A stretch of 64,000 nucleotides of DNA from Nonomuraea soli (lineage in GTDB: Bacteria; Actinomycetota; Actinomycetes; Streptosporangiales; Streptosporangiaceae): assembly GCF_013761175.1 (NCBI RefSeq), contig NZ_JACDUR010000007.1:1-64000 (forward strand), given 5' to 3'. Of this stretch, positions 9,200-17,802 are shown one piece after another. Position numbers and translations under genes: made by a program. The notes beneath the pieces are model-generated. The model was not told the origin of the DNA, searched no databases, and saw only the letters and a list, made by a program, of their open reading frames with translations. How positions within the stretch are numbered: position 1 is the stretch's first letter; each line of letters begins with the position of its first letter.

Positions 9200-9367
9200 G
9201 CTGTCCAAGATACGCGATATGTCGCGACTTTGCGTAAACCTCACTGGCAACTTGAGCCCCAGTGGAACCAGAAGTGGTATCGGCCGCGTCCGGGTATAAG
9301 GACCCTAGACGCGCGGCAGGGTCGAGAGGTTTACATCAGGTCCGACAAAAAAGATAGGAAAGGCCTA

Positions 9368-10690
9368 GTGATCTTGAACGAGATGGGAACCCGACGGTTC
9401 ACGGCGTACTCCGCCAAGCACCTCGACGAGCTTCTGAAGCGCGCCCGGCTCGACGAGGAAGAGCGGCTGAAGGTGCGGGCGGTGGCCACTGTCCTGCCCT
9501 TTCGGACCAACGCCTACGTCGTGGATGAGCTCATCGACTGGTCGGCGGCACCTGACGACCCTATCTACCGCCTCGTCTTCCCGCAGGCGGACATGCTGCC
9601 CACCACCGACGTCGCGCGCCTGACGGGAATGCTGCGCGACGACGCACCCAAGGCGGAGCTGCTGGCCGAGGCCAACCGCATCCGCCAGACCCTGAACCCG
9701 CATCCCGCGGGACAGATGGAACTCAACGTGCCTCGTATCGGCCGGGAACCGGTGCCGGGCATGCAGCACAAATATCCAGAGACCGTGCTGTTCTTCCCCA
9801 AGCAGGGGCAGACCTGTCACGCGTACTGCACGTACTGCTTCCGCTGGGCCCAGTTCGTCGGCGACGCGGACCTGAAGTTCGCCTCCGACGACATCGACCA
9901 GCTCGTGGCCTACCTGCGGGTGCACCCGGAGGTCACCAGCGTGCTGCTCACCGGCGGCGACCCCATGATCATGGGTGAGCCGGTGCTCAAGCGCTACATC
10001 GAGCCGCTGCTGGAGATCGAGCAGATCGAGTCCATCAGGATCGGGACCAAGTCGCTGGCCTACTGGCCGCAGCGCTTCGTCTCCGACCCGGACGCCGACG
10101 ACACCCTGCGCCTGTTCGAGCGCGTCGTGGCCGCCGGCAAGAACCTCGCCTTCATGGCGCACTTCTCGCACACACGGGAGCTGGAGCCCGAACTGGTCGC
10201 CACGGCCGCCGAGCGCATCATCGGCGCCGGAGCGGTCATCCGCACCCAGGCGCCACTGATCAGGACCATCAACGACGCACCCGGCGTCTGGTCCGACATG
10301 TGGCGCCGCCAGCTCACACTCGGGATGATCCCGTACTACATGTTCGTCGAACGCGACACCGGTCCACAGGACTACTTCGCGGTGCCGCTGGCCGACGCCT
10401 ACCAGATCTTCCGCGAGGCGTACTCCTCGGTCTCAGGGCTCTGCCGCACGGTGCGGGGGCCCTCCATGTCGGCCACGCCGGGCAAGGTGTGCGTCGACGG
10501 GATCGCCGACATCGCCGGGCAGCGGGTCTTCGTGCTCCACTTCATCCAGGCGCGCGACCCCGAACTGGTCGGCAAGCCGTTCTTCGCGCAGTACGACCCG
10601 AAGGCGGCGTGGCTCACGGATCTGAAACCGGCGTTCGCCGACTGGTTCCCGTTCGAGGGTGCCCCACGAAAGACCCGGCTTTCGGCCTGA
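9368..10690 (+). CDS. KamA-family radical SAM protein (lysine 2,3-aminomutase-like)
   Basis: 440 residues from a GTG at 9368 preceded by AGGAAAGG. The 4Fe-4S/SAM motif is C150-x3-C154-x2-C157 (CHAYCTYCFRW), and the Phe-Arg after the third Cys is typical of KamA/EpmB-like enzymes. TGGDP at about 196 is the SAM-binding GGE/GGD motif. The glycine-rich PLP-lysine loop of true lysine 2,3-aminomutase (PGGGGK) is reduced to TPGK near the C-terminus, so PLP use and substrate are uncertain. The frame is open upstream to 9230, but that segment looks non-coding. Confidence 0.88.
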   Translation: MILNEMGTRRFTAYSAKHLDELLKRARLDEEERLKVRAVATVLPFRTNAYVVDELIDWSAAPDDPIYRLVFPQADMLPTTDVARLTGMLRDDAPKAELLAEANRIRQTLNPHPAGQMELNVPRIGREPVPGMQHKYPETVLFFPKQGQTCHAYCTYCFRWAQFVGDADLKFASDDIDQLVAYLRVHPEVTSVLLTGGDPMIMGEPVLKRYIEPLLEIEQIESIRIGTKSLAYWPQRFVSDPDADDTLRLFERVVAAGKNLAFMAHFSHTRELEPELVATAAERIIGAGAVIRTQAPLIRTINDAPGVWSDMWRRQLTLGMIPYYMFVERDTGPQDYFAVPLADAYQIFREAYSSVSGLCRTVRGPSMSATPGKVCVDGIADIAGQRVFVLHFIQARDPELVGKPFFAQYDPKAAWLTDLKPAFADWFPFEGAPRKTRLSA

Positions 10691-11126
10691 GAGGCCGCGC
10701 AGGGAGCTAGACAGCGGTAATTGCGCCTCCGGTGCGTGGCACCGCTTTTCGCGAGTGGTGTGCGCGCCGGGGGCGCCCGCGTTTCGGCGGAGAATCGGGA
10801 ATGGCGGGCTGGGATATTCGCCCCGGGCGGCCCGCCGCTTTCGCCGGCACGGGCGGCAGGAAGCGCCGGGTTAAAGGCGGGAATCGATTATGCGCCGGGC
10901 GCGCGAATCACGAAACGCGCGATTCACGCAACTGCCCGCGCGGCGTTGTGGGGCGGACGATTCAGGCGGGGCTCGCGTGGTGTCGTACGGCGGGCGATTC
11001 GGGCCGGGCGGCGGCCCGCGTGGTGTTGCACGGGGGCGATTCAGGCGGCGGCTTGTGCGGCGTTGTACGGCGGGCGATGCGGGCCGGGTGGCGGCCCGCG
11101 TGGTGTTGTACGGCGGGCGGACATGC
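10691..11126. other. GC-rich non-coding region
   Basis: About 440 bases between the radical SAM gene and the small minus-strand ORF. No ORF has a ribosome binding site or a protein-like composition. It contains short direct repeats (GCGCGAATCACG / GCGCGATTCACG near 10900-10930) and an array of imperfect repeats at 10939-11120, listed separately. Confidence 0.6.
10939..11120. repeat. Imperfect tandem repeats of about 36-43 bp
   Basis: Four and a half degenerate units starting near 10939, 10975, 11018, 11057 and 11098. Each begins GCGTGGTGTTG or GCGGCGTTGT, continues with a TACGGCGGGCGA-like core, and most end in a GGGCCGGGCGGCGGCCC-like block. No unique spacers separate the units, so this is a minisatellite-like array and not CRISPR. 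Confidence 0.75.
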
Positions 11127-11156
11127 CGACGCCCGCCGCGGGTGCGGCGGGCGTCG
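11127..11156 (-). terminator. Hairpin downstream of the small ORF
   Basis: Perfect 13-bp stem (11127-11139 with 11144-11156) and a 4-base loop, 28 bases beyond the stop of the minus-strand small ORF. No U-tract. It may end leftward transcripts from the PEBP gene and small ORF. Confidence 0.6.
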
Positions 11157-11184
11157 AGGTTTTGGGGAAGTGGTGGGCCCAGCG

Positions 11185-11358
11185 TCAGGGAAGTCGGACG
11201 CCAGTACGGCGAGCGATCTGGGCCTGGAGTCTGGCCATCTGCCAATGCAGCTCGATGAGTTGCTCGGTCAGCTGGATCCTGGGAATCTCGGATACGTCCT
11301 CGATGGCCAGGTGGTCAATCGCGGACGACAGCTCTCGCATCGCGCGCCCCCACTCCAT
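11185..11358 (-). CDS. Small protein, 57 residues, unknown
   Basis: A 57-codon ORF starting ATG at 11358 with an AAGGA ribosome binding site 8 bases upstream, ending TGA at 11185. The sequence starts MEWGRAMRELSSAIDHL and continues with a helical, Gln/Leu/Arg-rich stretch (ELHWQMARLQAQIARR). The pattern of short amphipathic helices recalls the N-terminus of DUF222 (HNH-associated) proteins, so it could be a small regulator or a remnant. It lies 82 bases downstream of the PEBP gene on the same strand and is followed by a hairpin. Moderate confidence, because the start site and composition look real but I cannot name a family. Confidence 0.5.
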   Translation of the reverse strand: MEWGRAMRELSSAIDHLAIEDVSEIPRIQLTEQLIELHWQMARLQAQIARRTGVRLP

Positions 11359-11440
11359 CTCGTGTTCCTTGCGATCGAATCTACGTTCGAATCATATCGG
11401 AACACGAGTCACGCTGTCAGGGCTTTGGCCCTCCAGCCAC

Positions 11441-11962
11441 TCACATTTCGTACACAGGAACGATGGACCCCCTGGCCAGCGTGTTCGCGGTGATGTTGAA
11501 GCCCACGACGTTGGCGGGTGTGTCGGACGACAGGCCCAGCGACTCCACCCCGAGCGCGTGGACGGCGAAGATGTAGCGGTGCGGCCAGCCGGGAGGCGGG
11601 GCGGCTCCGCCGTACGCGGCGACGCCGAAGTCGTTGCGCGCCTGGCCGCCGAACTTGGCGTCGGCCGTGCCGAAACCCGTGGGCAGTTCGGTGACGTCGG
11701 CCGGGATGTCGAACAGCAGCCAGTGCCAGAAACCGCCCTGCGTGGGGGCGTCCGGGTCGTAGCAGGTCACCGCGTAGCTGAGCGTGCCCTCGGGCGCTCC
11801 GGACCAGCGCAGGTGCGGCGAGAGGTTGCCGCCGGTCATGCCCCAGTCGTTGAAGACGTGGGCTTCGGCCAGGGTCTCGCCGTCGCGGACGTCGTCACTG
11901 GTGACGGTGAGCGAGGGGACCGGCGGGAGGAAGTCGAGCGGGAGCGGCGGCCGGGCAGACAA
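11441..11962 (-). CDS. PEBP family protein (YbhB/YbcL, Raf-kinase-inhibitor-like)
   Basis: 173 residues with the PEBP signature: DPDAPTQGGFWHWLLFDIPAD contains the DPDxP and HW ligand-site residues, followed by the conserved GxxxxNDFGxxxYGGxxPPPG segment and HRYIFAVHALG. Bacterial YbhB/YbcL proteins are cytoplasmic and of uncertain function. TTG start at 11962, supported by a GGAGGTG ribosome binding site about 5 bases upstream. Confidence 0.9.
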   Translation of the reverse strand: MSARPPLPLDFLPPVPSLTVTSDDVRDGETLAEAHVFNDWGMTGGNLSPHLRWSGAPEGTLSYAVTCYDPDAPTQGGFWHWLLFDIPADVTELPTGFGTADAKFGGQARNDFGVAAYGGAAPPPGWPHRYIFAVHALGVESLGLSSDTPANVVGFNITANTLARGSIVPVYEM

Positions 11963-11999
11963 GGTGCACCTCCATCGAAGGAACGGTGCTTACGTCCTA

Positions 12000-12803
12000 T
12001 CAGCCTTTGTGGTAGGCCGCCATGACCTCGGCGGGATCGCCGTCCATTTTGATCTTGCCCTTGTGGAGCCAGATGACCCGGTTGCAGGTCTCCTCGATGA
12101 CCTTGTGGTCGTGGGAGACCAGGAAGACGGTGCCGGCGGACTCGCGGATCTGCTTGATGCGTTCCTGGGACTTCTTGCGGAACTCGCGGTCGCCGGTGGC
12201 CAGGGCCTCGTCGATGAGGAGGACGTCGTGGGTCTTGGCGCTGGAGATGGCGAACCGCAGCCGGGCGCCCATGCCGGAGGAGTAGGTCGACATGGGGAGC
12301 TTGACGAACTCGTCGATGCCGGAGAAGTCGACGATCTCGTCGTACTTCTTCCTGACCTCGGCGGGGCTCATGCCCATGGCGAGGCAGCCCAGGATGATGT
12401 TGCGCTCACCGGTGAGATCGCGCATGAGAGCGGCGTTCACGCCCAGCAGCGAGGGCTGGCCGTCGGTGTAGACGGCCCCCTGATGGGGTGGGAGGAGGCC
12501 GGCGATGGCTCGCATGAGAGTCGACTTGCCGGAGCCGTTGCGGCCGACGATGCCGATGGCGTCGCCGTGGTAGGCCACGAAGGAGACGCCCTTGACCGCG
12601 TGGACCTCGGTCATCTGGGGGCGGCCCTGGCGCCTGAGAAGGCGCATCAGGGCGTTGACGGCATTGCCCTTCTCGTGGTCGGTGGCCTTGGCGTAGACGC
12701 GGTAGACGATGTGGAGGTCGTCGACGATGACGGTCGGGGTGCCCGTCGGCGCGTCCAAGGGGGTCTTGGGCGTCGTCGTCACTTCCGGCAGCTCCTCGGT
12801 CAT
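12000..12803 (-). CDS. ABC exporter ATPase, teichoic acid/polysaccharide (TagH/Wzt-like)
   Basis: About 267 residues. Walker A is GRNGSGKS, the ABC signature region is MSTYSSGMGARLRFAIS, and Walker B is VLLIDEALATGD, followed by the switch-His region LVSHDHKVI. The Ala-rich Walker B tail and YSSGM signature are typical of the Wzt/TagH/RfbE subfamily, which exports lipid-linked polysaccharide or teichoic acid. I chose the ATG at 12803, 1 base after the permease stop; an in-frame GTG at 12833 overlapping the permease is possible. It pairs with the permease immediately upstream. Confidence 0.9.
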   Translation of the reverse strand: MTEELPEVTTTPKTPLDAPTGTPTVIVDDLHIVYRVYAKATDHEKGNAVNALMRLLRRQGRPQMTEVHAVKGVSFVAYHGDAIGIVGRNGSGKSTLMRAIAGLLPPHQGAVYTDGQPSLLGVNAALMRDLTGERNIILGCLAMGMSPAEVRKKYDEIVDFSGIDEFVKLPMSTYSSGMGARLRFAISSAKTHDVLLIDEALATGDREFRKKSQERIKQIRESAGTVFLVSHDHKVIEETCNRVIWLHKGKIKMDGDPAEVMAAYHKG

Positions 12804-12804
12804 C

Positions 12805-13725
12805 TCAGCCACGGCCGTACCTTTCCTCGGCACGCCAGAAGTACCAGAAACCGAAGATGAGCGCGAACACGGCCCATGCCGCGCAGCTGTACCAGATCCA
12901 GTCGGGGCCGGAGTGACGCTGGACGCGATAGTCGGCCATGAGGATCTCGCGCATGGCCTCCATGTAGGAGGCCGCGGGGTTCGCGTACATCACGTTGGCC
13001 ACCCACTGCGGCAGGACGCCCGCGACCTTGTCCTGGATGGAGAAGAAGACGCCGGAGGCGTAGAGCCAGGTCCGCATGATGAAGGGCAGGAGCTGGTTCA
13101 TGTCGCGCATCGAGGCGCCGACCCTGGCCATGACCAGGCTGGCGCCGATGTTGAACATGGTCTGCATGAAGAGCACGACCGGTATGAGCAGCCACAGCAG
13201 CGTGGGCGGCTCGAACCAGACGATGATGGCCAGCAGCACGCCCATCGAGATGACCAGCTGCTGGAGCTCCTGGATCGTGTAGGCCAGCGGGAGCGCGGCG
13301 CGGGGGAAGTGGAGCGCCCGGATCATCGACAGGTTGCCGTTGATGGACTTGGCCCCGGCGGTCACGCTGCGCTGGGTGTAGGTGAAGACGAACATCCCGA
13401 CCAGCAGGAACACGGGATAGTTAGGGATGCCCTTGCCGCCCTGGAGAATGACGCCGAACATCACGAAGTAGATGCCGGCGTTGAGCAGCGGAGTCAGCAC
13501 CTGCCACAGCTGGCCGAGCGCCGAGTTCGAATACTTCGACACGTTCCGCGAAGTCGCGTACGTGGTGATGAAGTGCCGGCGTTCCCAGAGTTGGCGCAGG
13601 TAGACGTGGAACCTCGGCCGTGCGATGGCACGGCGAAGCCCGTATCTCTGGGCGAGCTTGGCCAGCGACTCCCCGCTTCGGCCGCCCGCCTGGGCGTCCG
13701 CGAACGCGGATTCCGGCTGGCTCAT
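12805..13725 (-). CDS. ABC-2 type permease, teichoic acid/polysaccharide export (TagG/Wzm-like)
   Basis: About 306 residues with six predicted membrane segments after a cytoplasmic N-terminus. The segment RNVSKYSNSALGQLWQVLTP resembles the conserved entrance region of ABC-2 polysaccharide permeases. Together with the TagH/Wzt-like ATPase it should form a flippase for cell-envelope glycopolymers. The start is uncertain: ATG at 13725 gives the usual N-terminus, while a GTG at 13803 would add 26 residues but has its purine-rich element directly abutting the start. Confidence 0.87.
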   Translation of the reverse strand: MSQPESAFADAQAGGRSGESLAKLAQRYGLRRAIARPRFHVYLRQLWERRHFITTYATSRNVSKYSNSALGQLWQVLTPLLNAGIYFVMFGVILQGGKGIPNYPVFLLVGMFVFTYTQRSVTAGAKSINGNLSMIRALHFPRAALPLAYTIQELQQLVISMGVLLAIIVWFEPPTLLWLLIPVVLFMQTMFNIGASLVMARVGASMRDMNQLLPFIMRTWLYASGVFFSIQDKVAGVLPQWVANVMYANPAASYMEAMREILMADYRVQRHSGPDWIWYSCAAWAVFALIFGFWYFWRAEERYGRG

Positions 13726-13926
13726 GAGAAGGACTCTATTGGATGCAGGTGGATGGGATGCCTGGAGCGGCGGTTCCGCCCGTGAAGACTTGGACGAGGA
13801 CACCCCCTGCCCGGTTCCAACGCTCGGTCAACGGTAGCCCAGGGGGCGTCGTTACGCTGGACTTGGCATGAGCACTCTGTGAGCTGAGGTATTTTTCATC
13901 AACCCGTCAGAGGCATTCCTTCCTCT

Positions 13927-13957
13927 TTGACCGATTTTACCATCGACTTGGTATAAA
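13927..13957 (+). promoter_or_regulatory. Predicted opp operon promoter
   Basis: TTGACC (13927-13932) and TATAAA (13952-13957) separated by 19 bases in the AT-rich part of the intergenic region. The spacing is long, so confidence is low to moderate. Confidence 0.4.
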
Positions 13958-13980
13958 TGCGGTTGGTGCGGCTGGATGCG

Positions 13981-13995
13981 TGTGACGCGGTCACA
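13981..13995. promoter_or_regulatory. Palindromic operator candidate
   Basis: Perfect inverted repeat TGTGAC-GCG-GTCACA, located just downstream of the predicted promoter, where a bound repressor could block transcription of opp. It resembles a CRP/FNR-type half-site pair but with one base less in the centre than classical TGTGA-N6-TCACA. A further GTGTGACCG half-site lies at 14002-14010. Confidence 0.45.
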
Positions 13996-14193
13996 GCGCA
14001 CGTGTGACCGAACTGCAACGCGCCAGAGACTCGCTGGTGGCAAGTAGTGAGGGATAGTCGCGATCGACTGGCAGGGCGTCGGCTGGTCTGACCAAGTCAG
14101 CCAAACTCGGGGAGGAACCTTCCCCGTCAGGCTGCAACGGCGAGAACCGCAGCTCAGCGCTTACGCCCACCTCAGAGGGAGGAAATTCTCATA

Positions 14194-15834
14194 ATGCGTG
14201 TTACCAAGGGCGCACAGATCGTCGCCGGTGCCGCGCTGCTGGCCCTCGCGGTTGCCGCGTGTGGCGGCGGCGCTTCCACTGGAAGCAGCGGCGCCGGAAG
14301 CGGCGAGACGCCGGTCCGTATGGAGGTCGGTGAGCCGCAGCACGCACTCGTGCCGGGTCTCACGGCCGAGTCGGAGGGTGCGGAGATCCTTGCTGCGATC
14401 TACGACCCGCTCGTTAACTACAACGAGAACAAGCAGGCGGACCCCAACGTCGCCGAGTCCGTGTCCACCACGGACAACAAGGTCTGGACGATCAAGCTCA
14501 AGCAGGGTTACACCTGGCACGACGGCACCAAGCTCACCGCTCAGGACTACGTGAACGCGTGGAACTGGGTCGCGCGCAAGAGCAGCGCCGCTGACGCCAC
14601 GGGCTTCATGGCCAAGATCGACGGTTACGCCGACCTCAACCCTGAGGGCGAAGGCACCATGGAGACCGTCAAGGAGATGAAGGGCCTGAAGGTCGTCGAC
14701 GACACCACCTTCACGGTCACCCTCGCTTCGCCGTTCTCGCAGTTCGGCCTGATGCTGGGCTACACCGCGTTCTACCCGATGCACCCCAAGTCCTGGGAGG
14801 CTGACGGCAAGCTCACGGCCGCGGCTCAGGAGCAGCCGATCGGCATGGGTCTGTTCAAGCTGGACAAGGCCTACAAGAAGGGCACTGACCAGACGATCGA
14901 CCTGACCGTCTACGACAAGTTCACCGGCACCAAGCCGAAGAACTGGACCAAGCTGCAGTTCAAGCTGTACACCTCGTCCGAGACGGCGTACAACGACCTG
15001 CAGGGCGAGCAGCTCGACATCCACGACTCGATCCCGGCGACGCAGCTGTCGAGCGCCAAGTCGGCGCTGGGCGAGCGTTACCACGACGACCCCGACTCCG
15101 CGGTCGGCTACATCGGTGTTCCGCTGGCCTACAACAAGGACTACCAGAACGCCGACGTCCGCAAGGCCATCTCGATGGCCATCGACCGTAAGACGATCTC
15201 CGAGGTCGTCTTCTCGGGCAGCCGTTCGCCCGCCGACGACTTCATCAGCCCGGTCGTCGACGGTTACCGTCAGGGTGCCTGTGGCGAGGCCTGCACCTAC
15301 AACCCGACCGCCGCCAAGGAGCTCTACACCAAGGCCGGCGGCCCGGCGAAGATCGAGCTCGGCTACAACGCCGACGGTGGTCACAAGGAGTGGATCGAGG
15401 CGACCGCCAACAACCTCCGCCAGAACCTGGGCGTCGAGGTCGAGGCCAAGCCGTTCGAGAAGTTCGCGTCGATCCTCGAGTCGCTGCAGAACAAGGAGTA
15501 CTCCGGCCTGTTCCGCATGGCCTGGTCGTACGACTACCCGTCGCCCGAGAACTACCTGCGCCCGATCTTCGGCAAGATCGCGATCGCGAACGGTTCCAAC
15601 TACGGCGGCTACGACAACCCCGAGTTCGACAAGCTCGTCGACCAGGGTGACCAGGCGGCGACCGCGGACGAGAGCGTCAAGTTCTACCAGCAGGCGGACG
15701 ACGTCCTGCTGAAGGACCTGCCCTACATCCCGGTGTACTTCTACCGGACCAACTGGGGCCACTCCACCAAGATCAAGAATGTTTCCCTGAACCTGCTCAA
15801 GCAGGTCAACTGGGCGGCAGTCGAGAAGGCCTGA
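14194..15834 (+). CDS. oppA: Oligopeptide ABC transporter substrate-binding lipoprotein
   Basis: 546 residues. Signal peptide with lipobox LAVAAC; Cys23 is the lipidated residue. The mature protein is an SBP_bac_5 (OppA/DppA) domain: an N-terminal AEILAAIYDPLVNY segment, WTIKLKQGYTWHDG, and the C-terminal YIPVYFYRTNWG. It captures peptides outside the membrane for the OppBC channel. ATG at 14194 has GGGAGGAA 7 bases upstream. Codon use is strongly biased, as expected for an abundant protein. First gene of a five-gene operon; a hairpin separates it from oppB. Confidence 0.95.
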   Translation: MRVTKGAQIVAGAALLALAVAACGGGASTGSSGAGSGETPVRMEVGEPQHALVPGLTAESEGAEILAAIYDPLVNYNENKQADPNVAESVSTTDNKVWTIKLKQGYTWHDGTKLTAQDYVNAWNWVARKSSAADATGFMAKIDGYADLNPEGEGTMETVKEMKGLKVVDDTTFTVTLASPFSQFGLMLGYTAFYPMHPKSWEADGKLTAAAQEQPIGMGLFKLDKAYKKGTDQTIDLTVYDKFTGTKPKNWTKLQFKLYTSSETAYNDLQGEQLDIHDSIPATQLSSAKSALGERYHDDPDSAVGYIGVPLAYNKDYQNADVRKAISMAIDRKTISEVVFSGSRSPADDFISPVVDGYRQGACGEACTYNPTAAKELYTKAGGPAKIELGYNADGGHKEWIEATANNLRQNLGVEVEAKPFEKFASILESLQNKEYSGLFRMAWSYDYPSPENYLRPIFGKIAIANGSNYGGYDNPEFDKLVDQGDQAATADESVKFYQQADDVLLKDLPYIPVYFYRTNWGHSTKIKNVSLNLLKQVNWAAVEKA

Positions 15835-15842
15835 CGTCCTTC

Positions 15843-15875
15843 CAAAGGGTGGGCGCGGCCGACGCCCACCCTTTG
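15843..15875 (+). terminator. Hairpin between oppA and oppB
   Basis: Perfect 13-bp stem (CAAAGGGTGGGCG with its complement) and a 7-base loop, 8 bases after the oppA stop. In ABC import operons such a hairpin usually works as a partial terminator or RNA stabiliser that keeps the binding protein more abundant than the membrane components. Confidence 0.8.
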
Positions 15876-15955
15876 TGGACCCGCTTCGGAGGCAGTCGCT
15901 CGGACTTCGGACTATGGTTCGAGGGACTGCCTTCAGGCATGTACGGGAGGCATTA

Positions 15956-16882
15956 ATGGGCCGATACGTCATCCGGCGCCTTCTGCAGGCCATACCGGTC
16001 TTGCTGGGCGCCACCCTGCTCATCTTCGCGATCGTTTTCGCACTGCCGGGCGACCCCATCAGGGCGCTGGCGGGGGAGAAGCCGCCGTCACCACAGGTGG
16101 TCGAGGTACTCCGCGAGCAGTATCACCTGAACGATCCCCTTTTGCTGCAGTACTGGTACTACATCAGCGGTGTGCTGTTCCGGGGTGACTTCGGAACGAC
16201 CTTCCAGAACGTCCCAGTGGGCGACCTGATGAAGGCCACGTTCCCGACCACGCTGCAGCTGGCCCTGACCGCGCTCATGATCCAGGCCGTGATCGGCGTG
16301 GGCCTGGGCCTGTGGGCCGCACTGCGGAGGGGCAAGGCCGAGGACACCATGATCCTCGCCTCGACCCTGATCCTGATCTCCGTCCCCACCCTGGTCTCCG
16401 GATTCGTCCTGCAGCTCCTGCTGGGCGTCAAGCTGGGCCTCTTCCCGATCGCGGGCACCTCGGAGGGCTGGTACAGCTTCCTGCTGCCCGGCTTCGTGCT
16501 CGCCGGCGGTTCGATCGCCTACCTGACCCGGTTGACCCGAACATCGCTGGTGGAGACCCTACGCTCCGACTACATCCGCACAGCGGTCGCCAAGGGCATG
16601 AACAGACGCCGCGTGGTCGGCCGGCACGGACTGCGCAACGCGCTGATCCCGCTGGTCACCTTCCTCGGCGCCGACCTGGGCAACCTGATGGGCGGCGCGG
16701 TCATCACCGAGCGCATCTTCAACATCAACGGGGTCGGCAGCCTGCTCATCAGAGGCGTCTACGAACGCCAGCAGCCCATCGTCGTGGGCGTGGTGACGGC
16801 ACTGGTGTTGGTCTACATCCTGGCCAACCTGGTCGTCGACCTGATGTACGCCGTGCTCGACCCGAGGATCCGTTATGAGTAG
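15956..16882 (+). CDS. oppB: Oligopeptide ABC transporter permease OppB
   Basis: 308 residues starting MGRYVIRRLLQAIPVLLGA, the usual OppB/DppB N-terminus. Six predicted membrane helices and the binding-protein-dependent permease loop, with RSDYIRTAVAKGMNRRRVV as EAA-like motif followed by HGLRNALIPLVT. ATG at 15956 follows ACGGGAGG; a longer in-frame start at 15875 lies inside the preceding hairpin and is rejected. Overlaps oppC by 8 bases. Confidence 0.95.
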   Translation: MGRYVIRRLLQAIPVLLGATLLIFAIVFALPGDPIRALAGEKPPSPQVVEVLREQYHLNDPLLLQYWYYISGVLFRGDFGTTFQNVPVGDLMKATFPTTLQLALTALMIQAVIGVGLGLWAALRRGKAEDTMILASTLILISVPTLVSGFVLQLLLGVKLGLFPIAGTSEGWYSFLLPGFVLAGGSIAYLTRLTRTSLVETLRSDYIRTAVAKGMNRRRVVGRHGLRNALIPLVTFLGADLGNLMGGAVITERIFNINGVGSLLIRGVYERQQPIVVGVVTALVLVYILANLVVDLMYAVLDPRIRYE

Positions 16883-17789
16883 TAGCGTCGCGAGCCCGCC
16901 GCAGTCCGGCGGCAGGCACCAGAAGAAGCAGAACGACAAGCCCGCGAGCCTGTGGAGCGACGCGTGGTACGACCTGCGCCGCAAGCCGGCCTTCGTGATC
17001 TCGGCGATCCTCATCGGCGTGCTGCTGCTCATGGCGATCTGGCCGACCCTGTTCAGCTCCGTGGACCCCAGGGCCTGCGACCTGAGCGTGGCCAGGCAGG
17101 CGCCGAGCGCCGGCCATCTCTTCGGGCGTGACAACCTCGGTTGTGACGTGTACTCCCGGACGATCCACGCCGCGCGCAACTCCATCGTCATCGGTGTGCT
17201 CACCACCGTCCTGGTCGCCGTCATCGGCGGCCTGCTCGGCATGGTGGCGGCGTTCTACGCCAGCATGACCGACACGGTTCTGTCCCGCCTGACGGAGATC
17301 TTCTTCGCGATCCCCGGCATCCTGGGCGCGCTGCTCATCGCCTCGACCTTCCGCGACCAGATCAACAGCATCCTGCTGGTGATCGTCTCGCTGACGGTGC
17401 TGAGCTGGCCGATGACCTTCCGCATCATGCGGGCCGCGGTCATCACCGCCAAGAACCAGGACTTCGTCGTGGCGGCGAGGGCACTGGGAGCCGGTCCGAG
17501 CCGGCTGATGTTCCGTCACCTGCTGCCGAACGCGCTCGCTCCGGTCATCGTCGTCTCGACGATCAACCTGGGCGTGTTCATCGCCGCGGAGGCCGCACTG
17601 AGCTTCCTGGGTGTGGGCGTGCAGTCGCCCGACATCTCCTGGGGACTCATGATCTCGGACGCGCGCGACCGATTCCTCGACGCGCCGCTGCCGCTGATCT
17701 TCCCGGCCGTGTTCCTGAGCATCACCGTGCTCGCGTTCATCATGCTCGGCGATGCCGTCCGCGACGCGCTAGACCCGAAGTTGCGGTAG
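16875..17789 (+). CDS. oppC: Oligopeptide ABC transporter permease OppC
   Basis: 304 residues with a short cytoplasmic N-terminus, one helix near residue 45, a periplasm-facing loop (GRDNLGCDVYSR, typical of OppC/DppC), and five further helices. The EAA motif is DFVVAARALGAGPSRLMFRHLLPN. It forms the heterodimeric channel with OppB. The start overlaps the end of oppB by 8 bases. Confidence 0.95.
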   Translation: MSSSVASPPQSGGRHQKKQNDKPASLWSDAWYDLRRKPAFVISAILIGVLLLMAIWPTLFSSVDPRACDLSVARQAPSAGHLFGRDNLGCDVYSRTIHAARNSIVIGVLTTVLVAVIGGLLGMVAAFYASMTDTVLSRLTEIFFAIPGILGALLIASTFRDQINSILLVIVSLTVLSWPMTFRIMRAAVITAKNQDFVVAARALGAGPSRLMFRHLLPNALAPVIVVSTINLGVFIAAEAALSFLGVGVQSPDISWGLMISDARDRFLDAPLPLIFPAVFLSITVLAFIMLGDAVRDALDPKLR

Positions 17790-17802
17790 GGGGGATACCG
17801 AG

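Larger units (their letters stand above)
13726..14193. other. Divergent intergenic region between ABC exporter and opp operon
   Basis: About 470 bases, partly AT-rich around 13900-13960. It holds the likely opp promoter (13927-13957) and a perfect palindrome (13981-13995), both listed separately. The opp leader from the predicted promoter would be about 230 bases. No ORF with a ribosome binding site, apart from the possible N-terminal extension of the exporter permease. Confidence 0.6.

Noticed and set aside
10939..11120. CRISPR array
   Set aside because: Units are imperfect, contiguous and variable in length, with no unique spacers and no cas genes.
15875..15955. Longer N-terminus for OppB
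   Set aside because: It would begin within the oppA-oppB hairpin and lacks a ribosome binding site; ATG at 15956 has ACGGGAGG.
14161..16059. A 632-codon minus-strand frame opposite oppA
   Set aside because: Antisense shadow of oppA; the plus strand has a lipobox, a ribosome binding site and family motifs.
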